From NCBI GenBank assembly GCA_963768415.1, contig CAVYHX010000021.1:1-54828 (forward strand): 54,828 bases of DNA. The letters run 5' to 3'. Both the position numbers and the translations under genes were made by a program. Positions 46,824 through 54,828 of this stretch are shown in pieces; within the stretch, counting starts at the first letter, position 1, and every line of letters starts with the position of its first letter. The notes under the pieces are model-generated. The model did not search any database and had not been told where the DNA came from. It saw nothing but the letters and a program-made list of their open reading frames with translations. This stretch comes from CAVYHX01 sp963768415. GTDB taxonomy: Bacteria > Pseudomonadota > Gammaproteobacteria > UBA9214.

Positions 46824-48624
46824 CTACAACAGCGGCACGATCAGGAGTGCCACGATGTTGATGATCTTGATCAGCGGGTTGATCGCCGGGCCGGCCGTGT
46901 CCTTGTAGGGGTCACCCACGGTATCACCGGTGACCGCGGCCTTGTGGGCGTCCGAACCCTTGCCGCCGAAGTTGCCGTCCTCGATGTATTTCTTGGCATT
47001 GTCCCAGGCGCCGCCCCCGGTGGTCATGGAGATGGCGACGAACAGGCCGGTGACGATGGTGCCGATGAGCAGACCGCCGAGGGCCTCCGTGCCCAGCGTC
47101 AGGCCAACGACGACCGGGACCAGGACCGGCAGCAGCGAGGGGATGATCATCTCCTTGATGGCGGCCTTGGTCAGCATGTCGACCGCCCTGGAATAATCCG
47201 GCTTCTGGGTGTGGTCCATGATGCCCGGCATTTCCCGGAACTGGCGGCGTACCTCGTTGACGATGCCGCCGGCGGCGCGGCCGACGGCCTCCATGGCCAT
47301 GGCGCCGAACAGATAGGGCATCAGTCCGCCGATGAACAGCCCGATGAGCACCATGTGGTTGTCCAGCGAGAAGTTCAGCACCACGTCGGTGTGCTTGTCC
47401 AGCGCATGGGTGTAGTCGGCGAACAGCACCAGTGCGGCCAGACCGGCCGAGCCGATGGCATAGCCCTTGGTGACGGCCTTGGTGGTGTTGCCCACGGCGT
47501 CCAGCGGATCGGTGATGTTGCGGATCTTCTCGTCCAGTTCGGCCATCTCGGCAATACCGCCGGCATTGTCGGTGATCGGGCCATAGGCATCGAGCGCGAC
47601 GATGATACCGGTCATGGACAGCATGGCGGTGGCGGCGATGGCGATGCCATACAGGCCGGCCAGCTCATAGGCACCCCAGATGCTGGCACAGATGACCAGC
47701 ACGGGGATGGCGGTGGATTTCATGGAGATCCCCAGGCCGGCGATGACATTGGTGCCGTCACCCGTGGTGGAGGCCTCGGCGATGTGGCGCACCGGCTTGA
47801 ATTCAGTCGCCGTGTAGTACTCGGTGATCACGACCATGGCCGCGGTCAGGGCCAGGCCGATCAGGGCACAGTAGTAGAGGTAGCGGGTAGCGATTTCCGC
47901 GCCGTCCAGCATGATGCTGTCGCCCATGACCCAGGTCGTGACCGGGTAGAAGGCAATCGCGGCCAGTGCGCCGGCCACGATCAGTCCGCGGTAGAGGGCG
48001 TTCATGATCTTGCCGCCTTCACGGACCTTGACGAAGAAGGTGCCGATGACGGAGGCGATAATGGAGACGCCACCCAGCACCAGCGGATACAGGGCGGTAG
48101 CCGCACCGATGATCAGGCAACAGCAGACTGCCCAGCAGCATGGTGGCCACGACCGTGACGGCATAGGTTTCAAACAGGTCGGCGGCCATGCCGGCGCAAT
48201 CGCCGACGTTATCGCCGACGTTGTCGGCAATGACGGCCGGGTTGCGCGGGTCGTCTTCCGGAATACCGGCCTCGACCTTGCCGACGATGTCGGCGCCGAC
48301 ATCGGCACCCTTGGTGAAGATGCCGCCGCCGAGCCGGGCGAAGATGGAAATCAGCGAGCCACCGAAGGCCAGGCCGATCAGCGGATGAATCGGGTCGTCA
48401 ACGCCCATGGCCAGCAGCATGCCGTAGAAGCCGGCCACGCCCAGCAGACCCAGGCCGACGACCAGCATGCCGGTAATGGCGCCGCCGCGAAAGGCGATCT
48501 GCATGGCCGCGTTCAGCCCGTCGTTGGCGGCCTCGGCGGTGCGCACGTTGGCGCGCACCGAGATATTCATGCCGATATAACCCGCCAGGCCGGAGAAGAC
48601 CGCGCCGATAGCGAAGCCGATGGC
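46824..48624 (-). CDS. hppA: K+-independent proton-pumping pyrophosphatase, N-terminus cut off
   Basis: Integral membrane enzyme coupling pyrophosphate hydrolysis to H+ export. The C-terminal part is read from 46824 to about 48115, and the rest in another frame to about 48624, after one extra base near 48115. Signatures are GYIGMNISVRANVRTAEAAN, the PPi-site GADVGADIVGKVEAGIPEDD, NPAVIADNVGDNVGDCAGMA and GAWDNAKKYIEDG. The Lys and Thr in GNTTKAVTKGYAIGSA mark the K+-independent class. About 600 residues are present; the first ~70-80 are missing because the sequence runs into adapter-like and then eukaryotic DNA at 48625. Confidence 0.9.
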
Positions 48625-48688
48625 AGCAATACGGCAATGTTTTTTTGGAAGCTTCTGCCTCCTCTACTTGGCTCAGTTGCGTATTGCT
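48625..48688 (+). other. Nanopore adapter remnants at a chimeric junction
   Basis: 48625-48633 reads AGCAATACG, the start of the reverse-complemented ligation adapter. A T-run follows (48640-48646), and 48661-48688 matches the end of the adapter top strand (expected end TTCAGTTACGTATTGCT, observed CTCAGTTGCGTATTGCT) with about four mismatches over 28 bases. Bacterial hppA lies to the left and eukaryote-like DNA to the right. Adapter sequence is quoted from memory. Best explanation: two reads recorded as one and never split. Confidence 0.85.
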
Positions 48689-48815
48689 CGTGAAGCAGAA
48701 GGGGGCGATGCCTTTGCAGCAGATGAGCATGCAAAGTGATTTCAACGGAACAGCATAACCATGCAGGGAAGAGAGGGCGAGAAGCGGCTTTCGACAGAGC
48801 TCTCCACAACATGGA

Positions 48816-50215
48816 TGGAGTTTGATCACGACAAGTGGGATTCGTCGAAACATCAGGGATCGATCAAAACATCAGCAGCAACAACAAGAGTCAGCACCGA
48901 CGAAAATACTTGACCCTGACCTTGACCCTGACCCTAAAGCTACAACAGCACCCAATTACAACAATAAGAAAATGAAAAACGGAAAATTTTCCTTGGAGGT
49001 AGGTCTTGCGAAGGTATCCAAAAATAGTCAAGAAACAAGCAACGCTCCACCGGAAGGACCGGAGAAGGATGAAATCATTTCGTTCTGGGGAGAAGGAACC
49101 GATGAAGAAGAAAGCGCCAATGATCCTTTGGCAATGGCCTTGAAATCCAAACCGTCGTCGCATCAATCCAACAGTTGCAGCAACGACTCCTCCATCTTTA
49201 AGAGCCCCAGGTCACAGCTTTCTTCTATCAACAACAGTAGCAAATCTTCAAGCTTGGGACTCTCTCAGCAGCAACAACAGTTGAGCGGTGGATGGATCCA
49301 AAAAGGATTGGGAAATGCGTTGGGCAAAATTGGGGTCCACTTGCCTTTTACCAAGTCCACAGAGGACGACGAGGACGACAACTTAAGAAGAAGACAATGT
49401 TGTGGAAGCTGACGAAATGCCCTTCCCAAATTACACTCAATCGGAAGCTACCGTTGCGGTCGCATCAACAGCAAAGAAGGTACTAGGTTTTGGATCTAAA
49501 AGTGTATCGGACATTGGGACATCTATGCAAGATGTTAGCGCCATGTCAGACGACTCTACCTTTTCCGCTCGCCCCGATGCATTTCCTGCTGGACATCGGC
49601 GGTCCTTGGATATGGCTGAGGCTTATGAGACTAATGACGGTACTGAAAATAACAACGAAACCAACATTAATAAAAACAATGGTGGCAACAACGACAATCT
49701 TCGAGGAGGAGAAGGTTTGTATGATGATCACCCTACGAATGCAATGGTGGACAGGATGAACGAACAGAAGGGGAAAGGAATGCAACTTCGCCGAGGAAGT
49801 GAAAGAACCAAAAATGGTTGATGCCCTACCCTTATACGACCTTGTCATCGACGTGCCTCATCCCGTCGTAGATGCTGCCTCAGATAAACCTGTGTTTATT
49901 GGTTCACCATCCGAAGCAGAGGAAGATGTCGAAATACAGAATGATATCCATGATAGTATGCCCGACATTTCGTGTCTTGCCTTCCCAGAGTATGACAGCT
50001 CAGTTGTTCAAGAAATCGACGACAAGGATGATTTAGCAGCCGCTCACCGCTTCCAAAGAAATCACCTCGAAAAACCCGGGTTTTCACATTTTACATTCAG
50101 CATCAAAGTGCAGTCTGGGAGCCTTGTCTATGCGCATGTTAGACGATATTTGCCAGCGCACCGGGCGGTTCCTTTTCGTTACGACATTGGTCGTCGTCTC
50201 GGACGAGCACTAGCA
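48816..50215 (+). CDS. Eukaryotic low-complexity protein with uDENN-like domain (fragmented)
   Basis: Three consecutive + strand frames look like one interrupted gene. 48822-49390 is rich in Q, S, N and D/E (RSKHQQQQQESAPTK, LDPDLDPDPK, SLGLSQQQQQLSGGW). 49390-49821 continues EADEMPFPNYTQSEATVAVA and an N-rich stretch. 49799-50215 gives MVDALPLYDLVIDVPHPVVD, a possible FPEY, and HFTFSIKVQSGSLVYAHVRR-YLP, which resembles the uDENN module of DENN-domain Rab exchange factors. Frame changes near 49388 and 49800 are probably indels, though introns cannot be excluded. The downstream cDENN is not seen. No initiator can be fixed. Composition and homopolymeric amino-acid runs are unlike the bacterial genes. 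Confidence 0.5.
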
Positions 50216-50794
50216 TCTTGTTGCTTCATGTTCTCATCCGGGCATTCTTCACATCTCTTGAGGCATGCCATCATCACATTTGTTGATTCACTTGCCGTCT
50301 TGTGCTGCTGTGACATTTTTTGAAACATTTGTCTTGCATTTTCCCAATGATCTCTTCTGGCCTCGTGCTTGCGCGCAAACATGTGCCGTTGTTGCTCAAT
50401 TTCTCCACAATCAAGACACTTTGAGTCCGCACCATGGTTGGGAGAACACGTGTTTGCTTTGGATGACAGACAGACCAAAGCAAAGAACAATGAGTCAGAG
50501 TTTTTTGGAACCATCAGTTGGTTCACTTTTCTTTGCAAACCTAACAAGCAGACAACAAACTAAGTGCATATGTTGTTGCTAGCAAAAGGATGCCGCAACA
50601 ACCGGTCATGCATTGTGCGAACTGAGTGTTCGTTCAGCATTTGCAAAGAAAAGTCCGTGGAGAGGACGGCAACGACACAGCCGATCCGACGAACAAAACA
50701 CGTCAAAGAGTCGACGAACAGCAAAATTGCAGGAGTGGCAGCATCGACGGGCAGAGAAGCTACGATCAACAACGGACAACAAAATCAAGAAAAA
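50216..50794. other. Eukaryote-like stretch without assignable gene
   Basis: The region after the uDENN-like frame has a minus-strand open frame (50179-50547) with scattered cysteines (CLDCGEIEQQ, CLKRCEECPDEN) and no family I recognise, then short overlapping + frames. It may be intergenic or the leader/LTR of the retroelement whose gag-like start follows at 50795; no LTR pair can be shown. Confidence 0.35.
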
Positions 50795-51030
50795 TGAGAG
50801 CTGACGACAGCAACGAAGAAGAGACCGGAAGTCAACGAACCCGGCAATCGACAAAATCCAACGGATTCAACAAGAGAGGCACCTGCAGGGGCAACAACAA
50901 CAAGAATGGCTTGCAAGGAAACATTGCAGAGCTTGGCAACAACGTTTGCCGATGCAGAACACGAGATCAAGGTGACATGTTCACCAGAATGACAGAGGCT
51001 GTTGCCAATCATCATCAACCATCAAGGTGA
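50795..51030 (+). CDS. Possible copia-type Gag N-terminus (fragment)
   Basis: From ATG 50795: MRADDSNEEETGSQRTRQST, then NGLQGNIAELGNNVCRCRTR-DQGDMFTRMTEAVANH. The FxGxxxELxxxVxxCxxxxQxDxFxxxxxAIAxH pattern resembles the start of Gag in diatom copia-like retrotransposons. The frame stops at 51030; possible continuation in other frames (ADMMKNGGMQQHNATIEHVL) is lost before the T-run at 51252. Partial and tentative; it runs opposite to the pol fragment at 51366-53196. Confidence 0.35.
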
Positions 51031-51250
51031 TTGCAGACATGATGAAAAATGGTGGCATGCAACAACACAATGCAACAATTGAACATGTGCTGCTGCTACA
51101 AAGACAAGCTGCCGTGGCCGACTTGCATCCAATGCATGTGGAAGAAGTGCACAGCAAATTCAAGTCTGTTTGGCATCAATGACAGACACTACCTGTTCCC
51201 CTTGTCTTTTGATGACCTGTCACACCCATGTTGTCACGATACACGGCCAC

Positions 51251-51365
<115 letters not shown>

Positions 51366-53196
51366 ACACCGGTGCGATAGATGCGCTGTTCATCAGGTGA
51401 CACAGCGTTTGCTTCTTCGCCTTGTACAAGAATACTACCCGGTGCTGCTGGTGTTTTGGGAGCTGCACGTTCGATCGGCAATTCGAACTCGTCCTCATAA
51501 CTTTGCGACAGAACCGGCTGTGTTAGCTTGATGTAGCCGTCGCCGCGTTCGATCTTGTTACCGACGTATTCGTTCGCTTCGCCTTGTTCATCGCAGGCGA
51601 ACTTCTTTAGCATACCCGCCTTCATCTTTAAGACCTCTTCTTTCGGTCCCGCGCACAACAGATCATCGATCCATGAGACCCAGACGACTAGTCCGTTTTC
51701 GGTCCACTTGTAATACAAGCATGGATCGGCCTTGCTCTTGTCACAGCCAAGCTCTCGCATGGCCTTCAAAAGTACCAGCCAAAATGAAAGGGCAGATTGA
51801 GCAAGTCCGTAAATTGTGCGTTTCAAACGGAGCACCACGTTCTTCGGGTAGAACCGCTCGAATCCTTGTGGCACGTCCATGTACAGGTCGTTGCCGTGTG
51901 CCAGAAAATCGGTGCCCAATAAGAATGCACCGTTTACATCCAGCAGTTCGCAATACCAACCAGCCATGATCATGAGTGTAAACACAACATATAGTGTTGT
52001 CATGTTGATAACAGGACCAGCCTTTGTATCCTTATCGTAGTGTATGCCGTCGACTTGTTCGAAGCCGCGAGCGTTGAGTCTTGCACGAAACGTGCCGCTC
52101 GCTTTCAGCTTCATAGCCCATGTTGACGACAGGATCTTGGCTCCTTTTGGCAACTTTTGTTTGGGTACGACGTCAAATACGTCATGTTGTAGGAATCGGT
52201 CGTGTTCTTCTTCGACCGCGTCGTGCCAGTGTTCGGCATTCTTGGATGCCATGGCTTCGTCATATTTCAAGACGTGGAGCTCATTCGTATTCTCGAAACC
52301 GCCGCCGATTCCAGCGCCAACGCAGCAGACCTCAAATGGGTATTCGCCTGCATCTTGCATGGTGTCGTAGTAACGTTCTTCAGCTGCAGTGAGCGTGATT
52401 TCGTAGTCGACATGAGGTGTGTTCGATTCGACAGAATCGTAGTGCTGGCCAGCTTGTCCTGATTCCATATGCGGGCTCAAGATGCTTGGACGAGCACTGA
52501 CGCGACCAGATCTTGTTGTCGTGGCACTTTGTCGGTCTTCTTCGACTTCTTGTGTTGCGTCTTGTATCGCATCGTCAATCAGCTCCTGTGTGTCTTCGTC
52601 TTGCCCAGCATCATCTTGCATGTCGGCTGCGAACGAAACCTTTCGCAAAATACTTGGTGGTTTCGTTGCAGTTGAAGCGTTGGACGCGATGTTTGTTGTG
52701 TTATCCGCATTTGTTGGAGGAACGTCGTCGTCATTGCTCTCCTCAGCTTCAGGCTCAAGACACGATTGTTGTCCTTCAGGGACTTCGTACACGACAACGA
52801 TGTCTTCGTCGTCACTGCCAGGTACTGGTCGGGTGTAATACATGCGATGTAGCCATGTTACGTCTCTCGTTTCGTACTTGGTATTGGTTTCAGGATCGTA
52901 CATTAAGTAACAATCACCTTCATGTTCCGAAGCGTAGCCGATAAACATGCAGACCGTTGCCGCGATCGGCAGATTTCGGTTTCGCCTTGCTTGTCAAGTG
53001 TGACCGTACCGGCTTCGCCCCAAGTGCGTAGATGTTTGGTGAACCGAGGATTTTCGCCACAATAATGTTTGGCACGAGTGTCAGTTTTACCATTTAAGGT
53101 AATCAACACAAGCCAGTCCAATTTGGTTGCGGTGTCGAATGCAAATTTTGCCAATTTCGCACGCACACTTGTTGGTACGTTAGCTGCCGCCATCAT
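51366..53196 (-). mobile_element. Ty1/copia retrotransposon pol fragment (integrase end and reverse transcriptase)
   Basis: Minus-strand polyprotein fragment. 53196-52945 gives the integrase C-terminal region (KLAKFAFDTATKLDWL, NPRFTKHLRTWGEAGTVTLD). A frame change near 52945 leads to CMFIGYASEHEGDCYLMYDP and DVTWLHRMYY, an acidic linker, then the RVT_2 reverse transcriptase: HWHDAVEEEHDRFLQHDVFD, FRARLNARGFEQVDGIHYD, CELLDVNGAFLLGTDFLAHG, YMDVPQGFERFYPKNVVLRL, KRTIYGLAQSALSFW and WVSWIDDLLCAG, with IDD in the YVDD position. It is cut at 51366 before RNase H. The HLRTWGEAGTV and FIGYAxxHxGDxY signatures are those of diatom-type copia elements. No LTR is visible. Confidence 0.85.
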
Positions 53197-53258
53197 AGCA
53201 ATTGGTGAAAAAAACTTTTTTTTTTGCGGGGCAACCACCCAACAGACTACGTATTGCT
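53197..53258 (+). other. Adapter-like sequence (third junction)
   Basis: AGCAAT at 53197-53202 recalls the start of the reverse adapter. A run of ten T (53216-53225) follows, and CAACAGACTACGTATTGCT at 53240-53258 resembles the adapter end CAGTTACGTATTGCT. The copia fragment stops on its left and unrelated sequence starts on its right. The match is weaker than at the other two sites. Confidence 0.6.
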
Positions 53259-53468
53259 ACAGCGACTACACCCCCCAGGCCGTCAGACACACGAGCCCAA
53301 CAGCATAATGCTCCAGCTCTTGTACTCCCCACCCCCGAGCAGCAAATACCACCTGACCCGTGAGGCGGCATCCTGCAAATAACGTTAAACAAAAAGCAGA
53401 ACCGAGACGATCAACTGCCGACCCACCAAAGAAGGGAAGGATCACATTTGGAAGGGGTCGAACTTGGA

Positions 53469-53775
53469 TTACAGAAGATTAAAGTACATCTCAAAGTCCT
53501 CGTCGTCTTCCATATAGTCTTCGAGTGGTTGATGAGCTGCTGCCGGGATATCAAGTGAGTACAAGAACACCAAACATCACGGACTACGTCAGGAATAGGA
53601 TAACCCATCTCGTTCCCTCCTTCTCTTCTTCTTCGCTGTACATCGTCTCATGATCGGAATGGGTAACCGACACTTCTTCTGTCTCCATTTCACCGTCTTG
53701 GTCGGGAGACCCAATCATGGTCGTCATTCTGTTGTTGTTGTTCTGTTGTGTTCGTGCGTCAGACCAAGCCCTCAT
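53469..53775 (-). CDS. Possible C-terminus of an acidic eukaryotic protein
   Basis: On the minus strand, 53775-53584 encodes an acidic stretch (GSPDQDGEMETEEVSVTHSD, MYSEEEEKEGTRW). A second frame at about 53550-53469 encodes DIPAAAHQPLEDYMEDDEDF ending MYFNLL and a stop. They are separated by about 75 bases that could be a short intron or contain an indel; the donor GTTATC would be unusual. No domain recognised. The remaining sequence 53259-53468 and 53776-54098 shows nothing I can assign. Confidence 0.3.
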
Positions 53776-54098
53776 GGAGTGGACACGAGGTTTTCCGGGT
53801 TTTTTGATATTTTTTAGTATAGCTTAAAAAGTACTTCTAGTGGTCATCGAAAATGACCGTTTCACAACCTTTGCCTTTGGAGGACGCTCGTGATTCAAAG
53901 CGTTACTAGTGTCATCGCGCAGTCACCATGGCAGCGCAGCCTCTTGCCTCTCCGTACTAGAGTGATTTCGTGAAGCTTCGTTATTATATCTCTCTCAAAC
54001 ACTACCTAGCTGCACCTCTCATCACAATTCCGACTCCATAAAACGCCTTCGTCATTGATAACGACCTCATCAAAGTTCGACCTCGGACGGCCTCCGAC

Positions 54099-54529
54099 AT
54101 GTCGTCCGCTCCGAAGAAAAGACCGGCTGTTGAGCCGGATTTTCGGATTCTCGAGGTTACAACTACTCCCCACCGACAGGACATGATCGGAAATGGGAGA
54201 CGATCAAGCAAAACTTGGCGATCTGTCCACGACGGCCGCGAAAACGGAAGGGAACGCCATCCATTCCGACTGAAACGACATTGGCTCGGTCCAAAACGGA
54301 AGCAACTGAGCCGAAAACGAAGATTCTTTCATTAGAAGAGCTTCAGACTCTTGCCAAGACTGATTTACAAGCATTTAAGAAGCTCGACTTTTCGAATTTT
54401 GACTTTGAAAGACTTGATGGACTTGCAAAGGAGTGCTTCATCATGAAATGCGATAAGCCTCCGCGTTGGCAGCATCCGCCACCGGACTTTCGTAACAGCT
54501 GTTCTGGCGGCTTGAGTGTTGGCACATGA
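54099..54529 (+). CDS. Unknown eukaryotic protein, two joined frames
   Basis: ATG 54099 opens MSSAPKKRPAVEPDFRILEV and then GNGRRSSKTW; the sequence continues in the adjacent frame from about 54215 as AICPRRPRKRKGTPSIPTET and ILSLEELQTLAKTDLQAFKK-LDFSNFDFERLDGLAKECF, stopping at 54527. The product is basic at first, then a helical LDFSNFDFERLD stretch. No known domain recognised. A one-base indel or a short intron must join the two frames. The codon use and composition are like the rest of the tail, not the bacterial part. Confidence 0.35.
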
Positions 54530-54723
54530 TAGCTGCCGTGAGGAGGTAAGTGGCCTCGTGATGAGCGTATGAGTTGCACGCCTTGTTTAGCGTCTTCTTG
54601 ACAGTTACGAGCCCAAGACAATGGTACGAGGAGGAATTCATTGGCTGGTTCCTGTTCTGGAGCCTTCAGTGTTGGCGCTTAGCTGCTGCGGGCCAAGTGG
54701 CCTCGTGAGTGTTTGAGTTGCAC
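54499..54723 (+). repeat. Diverged direct repeat near right end
   Basis: Two similar blocks about 150 bases apart: 54499-54580 and 54652-54723, sharing TGTTCTGG, GTGTTGGC, AAGTGGCCTCGTGA and GAGTTGCACG in the same order. They could be part of a tandem repeat or repeated gene family continuing past the window end. The remaining bases to 54828 contain no recognised gene. Confidence 0.6.
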
Positions 54724-54828
54724 GACGCCTGGAACGCGGTCGAACAGGCGTCATTCCAGGCGAAGCGGTTGAAATGACCCCAAAGCAGGGGGAGAATAAT
54801 GAAGGAATGCCCTTGCCATTGGACCGGA

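Noticed and set aside
46944..48158. 404-residue + strand open frame
   Set aside because: It is the antisense shadow of hppA, rich in G, D, H and Q, with no recognisable domain.

Overview
The first ~48.6 kb is a GC-rich gammaproteobacterial chromosome segment. It carries groESL behind a CIRCE operator, glnE, msbA, lpxL, hldE, hldD, waaA, thiC behind a TPP riboswitch, pcm, a TolC-like gene, a K+-independent hppA and the PEP-CTERM regulators prsK/prsR. Gene content suggests an environmental gammaproteobacterium that makes exopolysaccharide and lipopolysaccharide (LPS). I cannot name the genus. The last ~6.2 kb (48689-54828) is a different kind of DNA: lower GC, Q/N/S-rich reading frames, a uDENN-like domain and a Ty1/copia retroelement of the type common in diatoms.

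Layout: 1-7383, UDP-sugar dehydrogenases, UDP-GlcNAc 2-epimerase and the PrsK/PrsR two-component pair, probably the edge of an exosortase/exopolysaccharide cluster. 7924-13402, dsbD, cutA, fxsA, groESL. 13762-21762, a sugar-nucleotide epimerase, glnE, ilvE and msbA, with a 12-unit palindromic array between ilvE and msbA. 22040-31426, a surface-glycan block (ELM1-like protein, three GT4-like glycosyltransferases, FkbM methyltransferase, AT-rich sulfotransferase, a probable glycosyltransferase, a GT10 fucosyltransferase-like gene, lpxL). 31584-35683, hldE, hldD and waaA for the LPS inner core. 35709-40545, hemerythrin, TolC-like, pcm, thiC. 40624-42488, an uncharacterised ExbB/MotA-like plus coiled-coil ExbD/MotB-like pair. 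42926-45333, a carbamoyltransferase, SxtJ-like, DUF5989 cassette. 45521-48624, a conserved unknown gene, a phosphodiesterase and a truncated hppA.

Two things colour every reading. First, about a dozen conserved bacterial genes are broken by single-base frameshifts, which looks like uncorrected long-read error rather than gene decay. Second, the bacterial/eukaryotic boundary at 48625-48688 contains degenerate copies of the nanopore ligation adapter, and similar adapter remnants lie at 51342-51365 and 53240-53258. The tail is therefore best read as unsplit, concatenated reads and not as a biological fusion or gene transfer. The most interesting real biology in the bacterial part is an ISL3-like miniature inverted-repeat element family with 8-bp target duplications, the concentration of palindromic repeats between convergent genes, the undescribed motor-like pair, and the sulfated/carbamoylated surface-glycan genes.
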